Below, in pieces: positions 44,979 to 54,656 of a stretch of DNA of 64,000 nt. The DNA lies in the NCBI GenBank assembly GCA_003134815.1, contig PLCO01000027.1, positions 1 through 64,000 of the forward strand, in the 5' to 3' direction. The translations under genes were made by a program, and so were the position numbers. The notes beneath the pieces were generated by a model. It did not search any database. It was not told where the DNA came from and saw only the letters and a list, made by a program, of their open reading frames with translations. The stretch is from Acidobacteriaceae bacterium (GTDB lineage: Bacteria; Acidobacteriota; Terriglobia; Terriglobales; Acidobacteriaceae). How positions within the stretch are numbered: position 1 is the stretch's first letter; each line of letters begins with the position of its first letter.

Positions 44979-47261
44979 ATGTCCCGTGAGAATCAGGCAG
45001 AGCCCCAGGGGGGGCAGCTCGGAGAAAGTCGCGCTGCAGTTCCAATCAGCGCCGAGCGGCGCTCCGTTATGGACTTGTGGCGCGTATTTACCAAACAGCG
45101 CTTCACAATTTTGACGGTCACGATCTTGTCCGTCGCGGCGTCAGCCTGGTACGCATTCCGGACCCCGCCGGTCTATGAGAGCGTCTCACACGTTGAAATC
45201 GCGCCGCCAGCGAAGGGCTCCGGCGAATCGATGAATGTTTACGCGCAGGAGTTGGGCAGCGACTCCCAATTGCAGACGGAGATACAGGTTCTTGAAAGTG
45301 ATGCCGTACTTTTTAAAACCGCCGAGAATCTAAATTTGCTTCCCGAGGTGCGTGGCGAAGAAAAGAATGGCGCGAAAGGGGGAACAGCCCCGTCCGGGGA
45401 GATTACGCCGGAGGAACGCCGGGCCATGATTGGGATGGTGAGAGACGGATTGTCCGTTTCTCTGATTGCGAACACACAGATTGTGGAGATCCGGTTCCGC
45501 GGTGGCGACCCGATATTAGCAACCGAAATAGTGAACCAAGTGGCGGCCACCTATGCCGACGAGGACCTGCGGACCAAGTACGAGCGCACACTGCATGTTT
45601 CCGCGTGGCTGCAACAACGACTTGAAGATCTAAAAAAGGAAGCATCGGATACGCAGCAACAGCTTGCGGATTATCAAAGGGCGCACAACATCGTGGGGAC
45701 GGATGAAGACTCGAATCTCACGATTCAGACGCTGGAGCATGTGAGCGGGAGTCTTGACGACGCAGAAGCGGACCGGATCATGAAAGAGGCGCGAATGCAG
45801 GACTTCGATTCGCTGAGTCCCGACATGGTGGCTCTCATGGGCGACAATCCGGCACTATCGGCGCTGCACACACAGCTCAGCGATCTTCAGTTGCAGCGCG
45901 CACAGATGGCTACGAAGTTCGGCGACAAGCATCCCCAGATGCAACAGCTCGATCTTCAGATCAATAAAGTGCAGACGCAGATCAACAATGAGGTCGCGGT
46001 GGCCAGGCGTCAGGTGCACGACGAATACCAGGGATCATTGGAACTGGAAGACGCCATGCGCAAACGTCTGGCCGAGCAGGAAGACGCGGCATACCGGTTA
46101 AATGAAGATGTGGCGCAATATGCGATCCTGCGCCACCAGGCGGAGCTGACCCGCAATCTCTACGACACGCTGGAACTGAGGCTGAAAGAGGCCAGCGTGT
46201 CGGCAGGACTTTCGGCGGCCAACATTACCGTACTGGATCGCGCCGATGTTCCTTCCGATCCCGTGGCTCCCAACAAGCGCGGGAGCCTGACAATGGGGTT
46301 GTTCGGCGGATTGGTTCTGGGATGCGTTCTAGCCTTCTTGATTGAGTCGATCGACGACCGGTTGCGCACTTCAGAGGAAGTAGAGAGCGCCTGCATGCTG
46401 CCTTCACTGGCCGCCATCCCGCACATGTCAAGCGGGAAGGAAAAGCGGAGGAACGGCGATGCGGACAATGTGGCTGCGAGCAGCTTGAGAGCTCCGCAAC
46501 AGTTGGTCACGCTGCGGGATCCGAAGTCGAGCTCGGCCGAAGCGTACCGCAGCATGCGCAGTTCATTGCTGCTTTCGTCAATTGACAATCCGCCGCGTGT
46601 GATCGTAGTGACCAGTTCGTTCCCGGCGGAGGGAAAGACGACCACCGCACTGAACCTTTCGATCGTTTTAGCGCAGCGAGGCGAGCGCGTTCTGCTGGTG
46701 GACGCCGACCTTCGCCGAGGAAGCCTGCACCGCGTCTTCGGCATGCCTGATTCGAGTTTCGGCCTTTCGACTGCGCTGTCCCAGCCGGGATTCAACAAGG
46801 AGATCCCGGCCCCATTGCCGGAAATTCCCACGCTGCACGTGCTATCGACCGGACCTCGGCCGCCAAATCCGGCTGAAATGCTTTCGTCAAACAGAATGGA
46901 AGAGCAGATGCGGCAATGGACGAAGGAATTCGATCGAATCGTAATTGACAGCGCGCCGCTGCTTGCCGTCTCCGATACGCAGGCTATGGCGGTGCGCGCG
47001 GACGCGGTTGTGCTGTTAGCCCGGGCGGGGGTTACGCGCAAGCGGGCTTTGCTTCGCTCACGCGATCTTCTGTGGCGCATCAACGCTCCGGTGGTCGGAG
47101 TCGTTGTGAACGACGTCGACATGCGCCTGGAAAACTTCTACACTTACCGCTACGGCATGAGTGCGAAGAATTATTGGTACGGCTATCGGCAGAGTGCCAC
47201 AATATCGGATCGCGCTTACGGTTATGAAGAAGATGAAGAAGATGGCAACCATGAAGTCTAA
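44979..47261 (+). CDS. Wzc-type polysaccharide co-polymerase and tyrosine autokinase
   Basis: 760 residues. An N-terminal Wzz/chain-length domain with transmembrane helices near residues 40-60 and 435-455 flanks a long periplasmic coiled coil ('LQQRLEDLKKEASDTQQQLADYQ', shortened here). The C-terminal BY-kinase has Walker A 'SFPAEGKTTTALNL' (K553), Walker A' 'VLLVDADLRRGSLHRVFG' and Walker B 'RIVIDSAPLLAVSD'. The last 45 residues hold eight or so tyrosines ('FYTYRYGMSAKNYWYGYR'), the cluster that is autophosphorylated. It controls polymer length and export together with the Wza protein that follows. All kinase motifs are intact. Confidence 0.95.
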   Translation: MSRENQAEPQGGQLGESRAAVPISAERRSVMDLWRVFTKQRFTILTVTILSVAASAWYAFRTPPVYESVSHVEIAPPAKGSGESMNVYAQELGSDSQLQTEIQVLESDAVLFKTAENLNLLPEVRGEEKNGAKGGTAPSGEITPEERRAMIGMVRDGLSVSLIANTQIVEIRFRGGDPILATEIVNQVAATYADEDLRTKYERTLHVSAWLQQRLEDLKKEASDTQQQLADYQRAHNIVGTDEDSNLTIQTLEHVSGSLDDAEADRIMKEARMQDFDSLSPDMVALMGDNPALSALHTQLSDLQLQRAQMATKFGDKHPQMQQLDLQINKVQTQINNEVAVARRQVHDEYQGSLELEDAMRKRLAEQEDAAYRLNEDVAQYAILRHQAELTRNLYDTLELRLKEASVSAGLSAANITVLDRADVPSDPVAPNKRGSLTMGLFGGLVLGCVLAFLIESIDDRLRTSEEVESACMLPSLAAIPHMSSGKEKRRNGDADNVAASSLRAPQQLVTLRDPKSSSAEAYRSMRSSLLLSSIDNPPRVIVVTSSFPAEGKTTTALNLSIVLAQRGERVLLVDADLRRGSLHRVFGMPDSSFGLSTALSQPGFNKEIPAPLPEIPTLHVLSTGPRPPNPAEMLSSNRMEEQMRQWTKEFDRIVIDSAPLLAVSDTQAMAVRADAVVLLARAGVTRKRALLRSRDLLWRINAPVVGVVVNDVDMRLENFYTYRYGMSAKNYWYGYRQSATISDRAYGYEEDEEDGNHEV

Positions 47262-48210
47262 GATGGCGAAGATTTTGACAGGCGCCGTTGCGTTCGGGCT
47301 GATTCTGTTTTTGCACGCCACAGTTGGGCTCGGCCAGCAAGTCTCGGTGGGCAGGCCGGATATCGCGCCGCCGTTGCGGATCAGCGCCGGAGATCTGATT
47401 GAAGTCACCATTTTCGAAAATCCTGACCTGTCAGGGCGCTTTCGCGTCGATGAGAAGGGCGACATCGATGTTCCCCTGATCGGAAGCGTTCACGTAGAGG
47501 GCGACACCGCGGCCGAAGTGGCTGCGATTATTGAGAAGCGTTTTGTGGAGGCGCAGATTTTACAGCCTGCCGAGTCGCACGCCACGGTGTTCATCGACGA
47601 ATATGCGACGCAGGGCATCACAGTTAATGGAGAGGTGAAGTTGCCCGGAGTGTATCCTGCGCTGGGAGTGCGCGAGCTCAACGATGTGATCGCGGCTGCC
47701 GGGGGATTGACTGTGGCCGCGGCATCGCAAGTGTTGATAACGCACCGCGGCGATTCCGCTCATCCGGTGAGGGTGGAATACAACCCGTCATCACTTCAGC
47801 CCGTGATTCCCGATGTGCAGGTTTTTCCAGGCGATTCCATTCTTGTTCCCCGTGCCGGTATCGTTTATGTACTCGGCAATGTGAATCGCGCCGGCGGTTA
47901 TGTGCTGGATGGCCGCCGCGCGCTGACCGTGGAAGAAGCGATGGCGCTTGCCGGCGGTGGCGCGCACGCTTCAGCTTTAAACCGCGTGCAACTGGTGCGG
48001 ACTCTCGAAGATGGCAGGAGAGAAGCGATTACGATTCCCGTCAACTTGATCTACAAGGGCCGGGCGCCGGATGTAAGCATGAAAGATGGAGATGTTCTAT
48101 TCGTTCCCACGAGCACGGCCAGGCTCGTGACTGAACAAGCCGTCAATTCCGCCCTGGGGATTGGCACGAGCGTCGCGGTTTACCGGACCTCAACTGGAGG
48201 CATCCCATAG
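47224..48210 (+). CDS. Wza-type outer-membrane polysaccharide export protein
   Basis: About 328 residues. A signal peptide ('GAVAFGLILFLHATVGLGQ') precedes a polysaccharide-export (Poly_export) domain: 'PLRISAGDLIEVTIFENPDLSGRFRVDEKG', shortened to its core 'GDLIEVTIFENPDLSG', and 'GDIDVPLIGSVHVEG'. SLBB-type domains follow ('VNGEVKLPGVYPA', 'VYVLGNVNRAGGYVLDG'). There is no lipobox cysteine, so the anchoring differs from E. coli Wza. Four ATGs in frame (47224, 47233, 47242, 47251) all overlap the wzc end, so the exact start is open, but translation is coupled to the kinase gene in any case. Confidence 0.9.
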   Translation: MKKMKKMATMKSKMAKILTGAVAFGLILFLHATVGLGQQVSVGRPDIAPPLRISAGDLIEVTIFENPDLSGRFRVDEKGDIDVPLIGSVHVEGDTAAEVAAIIEKRFVEAQILQPAESHATVFIDEYATQGITVNGEVKLPGVYPALGVRELNDVIAAAGGLTVAAASQVLITHRGDSAHPVRVEYNPSSLQPVIPDVQVFPGDSILVPRAGIVYVLGNVNRAGGYVLDGRRALTVEEAMALAGGGAHASALNRVQLVRTLEDGRREAITIPVNLIYKGRAPDVSMKDGDVLFVPTSTARLVTEQAVNSALGIGTSVAVYRTSTGGIP

Positions 48211-48426
48211 GCCGCTGGATATGGGCAGCAGACAAGCCGGCGAATTTAGACCCAATAAGAGGTCTTCGATTTAGCGCCGGCCGTCATGCAGGAGTTTCTC
48301 GCAGCGCCGGCGCATCGTTGGCCGATGAGCACGGCTGCCCAATCGGTAAGTCCAAGGTCTGGCCCATAAGAAATTCTTGCCGCGCCATCCAATCCAATTT
48401 GATAACGAGCGCGCCCTGAGATAGGA

Positions 48427-49371
48427 ATGCCGGACGTGAAACTCACCGTCGCGATCCCCTCCTACCGTCGTCCAAACGACTTACGCCGGGCGCTGACAGC
48501 GCTAGCGAGTCAGGACCGGCAAGTGGATGAAGTGATTGTCGTTGCGCGCAGGGACGACCCCGCGACTCATGAGGTAGTGCAAGATTTTTTCACTTTATTG
48601 CCGCTGAAACTGCAATTCGTAGAGCGGCCTGGAATGGTAGAGGCGGTGAATCGGGCACTGGACACTGCCGATGGCGACGTGATCGCTTTGACGGACGATG
48701 ATGCGGCGCCGCACAAGGATTGGACAGCGAAGATTGCGGCGATCTTCGAACAGCAGCCGGATCTCGCGGGCCTGGGTGGAAGAGATCGCATTCACCGGGA
48801 TAACGGAGCGTGGGACGAAGGGGCGGCGCCGGTGATAGGGATGGTTCGCTGGTACGGCCGCGTTTTCGGATACCATCATCTCGGCTCGGGACCCAGGCGC
48901 GATGTGGATTGCCTGAAGGGCGTGAACATGTCGTTTCGCAGGGCGGCGCTGGGCGTGTTGCGCATGGATGAGCGGTTGCGCGGAACCGGCGCCCAATGCC
49001 ATTGCGATCTGAAGCTTTGCCTCGCGTTACGCGTTCAAGGGAAGCGGCTGGCTTACGATCCTTCGATCCTTGTCGATCACTTTCCCGCGCAGCGATACGA
49101 TGAGGATCAGCGCGCGAGTTTCAATGAGCTTGCTTACGAGAATGACATTCACAATATAACGCTCGCACTGCTTGATTATTTGGGACCGGCGGGCCGGCTG
49201 GTCCTGATCTCGCATGCGCTGCTGTTCGGCGTGTGGAACGGCTATTGCGGATTGTTGAAAGGTCTGCTCTGGTGGCCCAGAATCGGGGTCCGTCACTCAT
49301 GGCAAAGGACTATTGCGTCGACACGAGGAGTTTGTGCCGCGTTGAAGACCTGGAGGAGCGGAGTCTCATGA
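48427..49371 (+). CDS. Glycosyltransferase family 2 (GT-A fold)
   Basis: 314 residues. 'KLTVAIPSYRRPNDLRRALTALAS' starts the GT-A nucleotide-binding fold. The metal-binding DxD is in 'IALTDDDAAPHKDW', and 'CLKGVNMSFRRAAL' is a typical acceptor-side motif. A C-terminal hydrophobic region ('GRLVLISHALLFGVWNGYCGL') suggests membrane contact. It overlaps the next gene by ATGA. A 216-base gap separates it from the Wza gene; it holds no gene I can support. Confidence 0.92.
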   Translation: MPDVKLTVAIPSYRRPNDLRRALTALASQDRQVDEVIVVARRDDPATHEVVQDFFTLLPLKLQFVERPGMVEAVNRALDTADGDVIALTDDDAAPHKDWTAKIAAIFEQQPDLAGLGGRDRIHRDNGAWDEGAAPVIGMVRWYGRVFGYHHLGSGPRRDVDCLKGVNMSFRRAALGVLRMDERLRGTGAQCHCDLKLCLALRVQGKRLAYDPSILVDHFPAQRYDEDQRASFNELAYENDIHNITLALLDYLGPAGRLVLISHALLFGVWNGYCGLLKGLLWWPRIGVRHSWQRTIASTRGVCAALKTWRSGVS

Positions 49372-50492
49372 AGTCATTGACACCAGACGAGACGCTGAGG
49401 CCTTCTGAGGCGCATAATATGCCGTCGGTTTCGATTTGCATTGGGACTTATAACCAGGCGCAGTATCTTTCCGAGTGCATAGAATCAGTTCTCGCACAGA
49501 CTTATCCGGTTGCGGAGATTTGGGTTTCGGACGACGCCGGCACGGATGGAACACAAGATGTAATGGCGGAGATATGCCGGCGTCTTCCCATAGTCCGTTA
49601 CTATCGGCAGCCGACCAATCTTGGCATCGTAAAGAACCTGAGTTGGGTGCTGGCACAGCCTTCTACGGAACTGATTGCACGGATTGATTCGGATGACAGG
49701 CTGGAGCCGGACTTTGTGGCTACACTCGCCGATCTGATGTCGCGATTTCCTCAGGCGGGATATGGACACGGCGACGTTTATGAAATGGACTTTCGCGGCG
49801 TAAGGAGCAGGGTGCGGAGGCTGCACCGATCTGCGGTTTACGAAGACCCAGAAGAATCACTGAAGAAGAACGCACGGGGATATCGGGTAGCGGCCAATTG
49901 CATTCTTTTTCGCGCCGAGGCGTTGCAACAGGCGAACTATTATCACGCGAATGTTTCCTGGCGATCTGCCGAAGATTGGGATTTATCGGTGCGAATGGCG
50001 ATTCTGGGATGGGGCAACGTGTATGCCGCAGTCCCGCTGGCGAATTACCGAGTGTGGGATGACGACGGACAGGTGCGATTAAAACGAATCGTGGCGGAGA
50101 TTGAGTGCGTCACGAAGGTATACAAGGGAACGCTCGAACCGGAATACATCAAGCGGGGATGGAACACAGGAATTCTGAGAAAGAACATGCGAAGCAGGGC
50201 AGTAGGATACGCGAGTGTGCTGGACTCACCACTGTTCAGCGCATCGGAGCGAGAGATTTATAAACTGCGCCTGCGCGAACTTGGAGATTCGAAGGCCCTC
50301 TCGCTGGCGATTTTAGCTGCCGACGCAGGATTAAATCCTCTTGGTCGCGCGGTACGCCGAGCCAAAATCCGATTGAAAGACCACGCCAAGAGTTGGATTC
50401 GCGAGCTGAAGAAGCTCAGGCATGGCGAGCCGGAGGCAGGGACAGGCCCGTGCGAAACAGTCGGGAAGGATGTTCCCGCGGAACGGTCGTGA
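49368..50492 (+). CDS. Glycosyltransferase family 2 (GT-A fold)
   Basis: 374 residues. 'PSVSICIGTYNQAQYLSECIESVLAQTYP' (core 'SICIGTYNQAQYL') and 'EIWVSDDAGTDGTQDVM' define GT2; the DxD is in 'IARIDSDDRLEPDF'. A further motif 'RSAEDWDLSVRMA' holds the likely catalytic Asp. ATG 49368 overlaps the preceding stop by ATGA and has GGAGGAG upstream, which decides this start over the 135-base longer frame. The C-terminal basic helix may sit on the membrane. Confidence 0.91.
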   Translation: MKSLTPDETLRPSEAHNMPSVSICIGTYNQAQYLSECIESVLAQTYPVAEIWVSDDAGTDGTQDVMAEICRRLPIVRYYRQPTNLGIVKNLSWVLAQPSTELIARIDSDDRLEPDFVATLADLMSRFPQAGYGHGDVYEMDFRGVRSRVRRLHRSAVYEDPEESLKKNARGYRVAANCILFRAEALQQANYYHANVSWRSAEDWDLSVRMAILGWGNVYAAVPLANYRVWDDDGQVRLKRIVAEIECVTKVYKGTLEPEYIKRGWNTGILRKNMRSRAVGYASVLDSPLFSASEREIYKLRLRELGDSKALSLAILAADAGLNPLGRAVRRAKIRLKDHAKSWIRELKKLRHGEPEAGTGPCETVGKDVPAERS

Positions 50493-51772
50493 ACGCCCCG
50501 GCAACCAGTCTCGTTCTTCGAGCCGAGCAAGCAGAGAGACGGCTCTCGGTTCTTTTGTCTCATCCCACCGGTAACCAGAACGTCCGCAATGCATTGCGTG
50601 CTCTTGCCGAGCGCGAGATGCTGGCAGAGTTCTGGACGACTCTGGCGTGGAATCCGGAGTCGAGATGGAACGGGCTGTTGCCTTCCGGGCTGCGCAGCCA
50701 GTTGGAGAAACGCGCGTATCCTGAGGCTCCGAAGGAGCGTGTGAAATGCGTGCCGTCGAGAGAGATCGTACGATTGGCGGCGCGAGGATCGTTTTTGCAC
50801 GATCATCTTTGTTCGGGAGAACGGCCCTTCTCCGTGATTGGCATGTACCGGCACTTCGACGCCCAGGTGGCGCGGCGCGTAAGAACCACGAAACTCGATG
50901 CCGTATATGCCTATGAGGGCGGAGCTCTAATGACATTTCGCGAGGCCAGGAAGGCGGGCGTCGCGACCTTTTATGAATTACCGAGTAGCCATTGGTATTG
51001 GGAAAATAAACTACTCGCAGAAGAAGCGGACCGCAATCCTCAGTTTGCCGGGCTCATCCCCAAGCTGAAGGATTCGCCGAGACATATGGAGTGGAAGGAC
51101 GAGGAGCTACGCCTGGCGGATTTTGTCATCGTGCCCAGCCACCATGTTCGTGACACGCTGGTGGGCGTAGTACCCGAGGATAGGATTCGCGTGGTCAGTT
51201 ACGGAGCGCCACCTGTGCGACAACGCAATGCAGGCGCGAGCGACACGAAGCGGCCCTTAAAGGTTTTATTTGTAGGCGCGCTCATGCAGCGCAAGGGAAT
51301 CGGGTATCTACTGGATGCGGTGGACACGCTGGGCTCGGAAGTGGAACTCACGCTGGTAGGCGGCCGCGTCGCAGCCAATGCGCGGGTGGATGCGGCGTGC
51401 GAACGCTGGAGATGGCTTGAGAGTGTGTCCCATGCGGAAGTTCTGAACCTGATGCTGGAAGCGGATGTTCTAGTGCTGCCGTCTCTTGCCGAAGGGTGCG
51501 CCCTGGTGGTGCTGGAGGCTGCGGCGTGCGGGCTACCCGTGATTGTCACGCCCAATACCGGAGCGCTTGAGTTTGTGCGTGACGGATGTGAAGGGTATGT
51601 GGTGCCAATTTGCAGCTCAGATGCAATCGCCGAGCGGCTGCATTCACTCCATGAGGACAGGGAGATGCTCGCGACCATGTCGCACAATGCTCAGGCAACC
51701 GCGGCAGGGCGGTCGTGGGAGAGCTACCGCGAAAAACTGGCGGAGACGGTGAGGGCAGAATTATGGCACTAG
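50489..51772 (+). CDS. Glycosyltransferase family 4
   Basis: 427 residues. The donor half contains 'KVLFVGALMQRKGIGYLLDAVD', 'VELTLVGGRVA' and the E-x7-E element in 'SLAEGCALVVLEAAACGLPVIVT'. The N-terminal half is longer and more divergent than usual ('EREMLAEFWTTLAWNPESRWNG'). The GTG start at 50489 overlaps the preceding stop by GTGA, which I prefer to the upstream frame. It is part of the tightly packed run from 48427 to 53139. Confidence 0.9.
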   Translation: MNAPATSLVLRAEQAERRLSVLLSHPTGNQNVRNALRALAEREMLAEFWTTLAWNPESRWNGLLPSGLRSQLEKRAYPEAPKERVKCVPSREIVRLAARGSFLHDHLCSGERPFSVIGMYRHFDAQVARRVRTTKLDAVYAYEGGALMTFREARKAGVATFYELPSSHWYWENKLLAEEADRNPQFAGLIPKLKDSPRHMEWKDEELRLADFVIVPSHHVRDTLVGVVPEDRIRVVSYGAPPVRQRNAGASDTKRPLKVLFVGALMQRKGIGYLLDAVDTLGSEVELTLVGGRVAANARVDAACERWRWLESVSHAEVLNLMLEADVLVLPSLAEGCALVVLEAAACGLPVIVTPNTGALEFVRDGCEGYVVPICSSDAIAERLHSLHEDREMLATMSHNAQATAAGRSWESYREKLAETVRAELWH

Positions 51773-53139
51773 GAAAGTGGCGCACAGCGCCGGCCGATCG
51801 GCACAAAATGCCCTTGCTCAAGAAGCTTTTCTGGCTGTATTTCCTGCTTTTGATCTTCGAAGGGGCATTGCGCAAGTGGGTCCTTCCGCAGTATTCAGCG
51901 CCGCTGCTGTTGATTCGCGATCCGATCGGGCTGCTGATCATCTTTGAGGCCTATCGCACGAATAAATGGCCGGAAAAGTGGTCGGCGATTACCGGGGCGC
52001 TTGCGGTCGGCTTGATCGCACTTTGCGTGATCCAGGTCGCCGTCAACGATAATCCGTGGCCTGCGGCGATTTACGGACTACGTTCCTATCTACTTCCATT
52101 TCCAGTCGCCTTCGCGATGGGCGAGAACCTTGACGCGGAGGATTTGCGCAGGTTTGCCAAATGGACGTTGTGGCTCATGCTGCCGGAAACTGCGCTGGCG
52201 GTCCTGCAGTACGCGGCGCCGTCCGATTCGATTCTAAACGCCGGTGCGTATGCGGCGGGCACACAAGTCACCTATGTAGGCCTGCATGTAAGAGCTTCAG
52301 GCACGTTCAGTTTTGTGGTTGGTCCGGCGAGTTTCGGCCCCATGGTGGCAGTCTTCGTTCTCTATGGCCTGGTGAAAGATAAGTTCGCCGAGATATGGTT
52401 ACTTTGGGCGGCAGCCTTTGCCGTGATTCTCTCCATGCCGGTGACCGGGTCCCGCGAATTTGTGTACAAAGTGGCAGCCGTTGTTGCTTGCGGAGGAGTT
52501 GCCGGAGCGTTTGGAGTAACCGAATTTCTGAAGTCGCTCAAGATTATCGTTCCTCTCGCACTGGTGTTCGTGCTTGTCTCGATTCTGCCGGTTTTCTCAG
52601 AGTCGAGCCATAGTTTTGGTGAGCGCTTCAGTGAGGCCAACCAGGCAGAAGGTGGAGGAAATGTGGGACTTGCAATTGCCCAGCGCACCGTTGAGCCGAT
52701 CCAAACACGGCTTGAGCAGACCGATTTCGGGAGCAACCCTTTCGGACTGGGAATGGGTCGAGGCTCCGCCGCGGTGAGCAAGCTGCTGAGCGGCAGCGCG
52801 AAATTCGTGGCTGGCGAGGGTGAGATTGACCGTGCGGTCATTGAATTAGGTCCGCTTCCGGGAATTGCCTTCACCTTATTTCGCTTTGTTCTGGCGCTCA
52901 CAATTCTGGTCAAAGCATTTTCAAAGACCCGCGCGGGCGAACCCCTTGCCTTGCTTTTTGCGCCTTTGATGTTCAGTAGCGTTGCTCTGGGTGTTCTGGA
53001 GCAACCAACCGAACAGGGGTTTATGGTGATGGCGATAGCGTTCTCTCTGGCCGCGCTGAAGGCGCCAGTTCCGCAGGCCGCACCGGCCCATTCGACGACC
53101 TTGCGGCGCATGCCTGTTCGCTACAGTATGGGTCGGTGA
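51763..53139 (+). CDS. O-antigen polymerase/ligase-like membrane protein (Wzy-like)
   Basis: 458 residues with ten or more hydrophobic segments, for example 'WLYFLLLIFEGALRKWV', 'AITGALAVGLIALCVIQVAV', 'IVPLALVFVLVSILPVF' and 'SVALGVLEQPTEQGFMVMAIAFSL'. A large loop lies at about residues 280-380 ('SFGERFSEANQAEGGGNVGLAI'). This is the topology of Wzy polymerases and O-antigen ligases, although primary sequence similarity in the family is low. As the only such gene in the locus it is the best candidate for the polymerase. ATG 51763 overlaps the preceding gene by 10 bases. Confidence 0.82.
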   Translation: MALGKWRTAPADRHKMPLLKKLFWLYFLLLIFEGALRKWVLPQYSAPLLLIRDPIGLLIIFEAYRTNKWPEKWSAITGALAVGLIALCVIQVAVNDNPWPAAIYGLRSYLLPFPVAFAMGENLDAEDLRRFAKWTLWLMLPETALAVLQYAAPSDSILNAGAYAAGTQVTYVGLHVRASGTFSFVVGPASFGPMVAVFVLYGLVKDKFAEIWLLWAAAFAVILSMPVTGSREFVYKVAAVVACGGVAGAFGVTEFLKSLKIIVPLALVFVLVSILPVFSESSHSFGERFSEANQAEGGGNVGLAIAQRTVEPIQTRLEQTDFGSNPFGLGMGRGSAAVSKLLSGSAKFVAGEGEIDRAVIELGPLPGIAFTLFRFVLALTILVKAFSKTRAGEPLALLFAPLMFSSVALGVLEQPTEQGFMVMAIAFSLAALKAPVPQAAPAHSTTLRRMPVRYSMGR

Positions 53140-53399
53140 GTACGACGAAAAGTCGCGGAAAGCGTGTCTTTGAAGCCGGAGATCAAGCTTTCCAACCGAG
53201 CTGGAACCCAAAGCTACAAGTATTCCAGGTTTTCAGCACATGGAAACTTGCCAGGATAGTCCTTGCGAAGAAATCTTTTGAGAATACGATCTGACTTCCC
53301 GCTGCACGCAGCAGGACTGGCCGACCTTTCGACTCTTTGCCTTAAACGTTCCGATGGCGTTCTTAGCGAAGATGCCGAATTTGCTGAAGAGAGTCACGG

Positions 53400-54656
53400 A
53401 TGAAAGTCCTGCTTCTAAGCATTAATTATTGGCCGGAAGTTACCGGAATTGGCGCCTTTACAACTTACCGCGCAGAGTATCTGGCCAGCGCAGGACACGA
53501 TGTGGAGGTGTGCACCTCTTTTCCATACTATCCAGAGTGGAGGATTCCGAAGGAGTACGCCGGCAAGTTCGCTTTAACCGAAGAGCGCAATGGAGTAAGA
53601 ATCGTTCGCAGTTATCTCTATGTTCCCAACCCAGTGACTTCGTTGAAGCGCATTCTGCATGAAGCAAGCTTCGTTCTGTCTTCTGCGGTTCGCGTATTCA
53701 CGCGAAGACGCCCAGATGTGTTGCTTGTCGTATCGCCGCCGCTGGGCATGGCAGTGACTGCCATCCTGTTAAACCGCCTGCGGAACATCCCGTTTGTCTT
53801 CGACGTGGAGGATTTGCAGCCTGACTCGGCCGCCGATCTGAGCATGCTTCCTGGTTGGATCATCAAGATTCTTTACAAGCTGGAGAAGGCAGCGTATCAC
53901 CATGCACAGCTTGTAACGACCCTGACCCCGGCGATGAGAAAGAAGATTGTGGAGAAAGGAATCGCGGAGGCAAAGGTTGAGTTACTCGAGCCGCGAATGG
54001 ACGAGTCGTTGCGAGGCCTGCTGCCGGCTGAGGGAGCGGAATTTCGGGACCGCTACAACTTAGGGGAAAGATTCCTGGTGACGCACAGCGGCAATATGGG
54101 CGTGAAGCAGGGACTGGATGTGGTGCTGGATGCAGCGGCGCTGAGCAAGGATGACGAATCGCTGTGTTTTCTGTTTGTGGGTGACGGCGCCGATTGCGAG
54201 AGAATCCGACGCCGCGCAAGTGGGTTGAATTTGCGAAATGTGCGGTTTCTGCCGCTGCTGAGCGAACCTGAGTTCCGGGGACTGCTGGAAGCCAGTGACG
54301 TGTGCCTGGTGTCGCAGCAAAAGGCTGTATCGGAGATTGCTTTTCCATCGAAGATTGTGACCTACTTCGCGGCCGGACGTCCCATCATTGCAACCGTTAA
54401 CCTTGACAGCGAGGTGGCGCGCGTTACGCAGGCGTCGGGAGCTGGAATGGTTGTTGAACCAGAGAACCCCGAAGCTCTGCTGGCGGCGATTCTGGAGCTG
54501 AGAAAGCAGGATCGGCGCACCTACAGTGAGAACGCGCGAAAATATGCGAGCGAGCGGTGGTCTTCCATTCGCGTATTAGGAAATCTGGAGCAAAGCCTGA
54601 CGGCGGTTGCCGGATCGGCGACGAGTTCTATGATGAAGGAAGGGGTGAGGCCATGA
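53400..54656 (+). CDS. Glycosyltransferase family 4, WcaI-like
   Basis: 418 residues. 'MKVLLLSINYWPEVTGIGAFTTYRAEYL', of which 'INYWPEVTGIGAF' is distinctive, recalls WcaI from colanic acid synthesis. Later motifs are 'VFDVEDLQPDSA', 'VTHSGNMGVKQGLDVVLDAA' and 'VSEIAFPSKIVTYFAAGRPIIAT'. It lies 260 bases after the polymerase-like gene and overlaps the next gene by ATGA. The 260-base gap shows nothing I can support. Confidence 0.92.
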   Translation: MKVLLLSINYWPEVTGIGAFTTYRAEYLASAGHDVEVCTSFPYYPEWRIPKEYAGKFALTEERNGVRIVRSYLYVPNPVTSLKRILHEASFVLSSAVRVFTRRRPDVLLVVSPPLGMAVTAILLNRLRNIPFVFDVEDLQPDSAADLSMLPGWIIKILYKLEKAAYHHAQLVTTLTPAMRKKIVEKGIAEAKVELLEPRMDESLRGLLPAEGAEFRDRYNLGERFLVTHSGNMGVKQGLDVVLDAAALSKDDESLCFLFVGDGADCERIRRRASGLNLRNVRFLPLLSEPEFRGLLEASDVCLVSQQKAVSEIAFPSKIVTYFAAGRPIIATVNLDSEVARVTQASGAGMVVEPENPEALLAAILELRKQDRRTYSENARKYASERWSSIRVLGNLEQSLTAVAGSATSSMMKEGVRP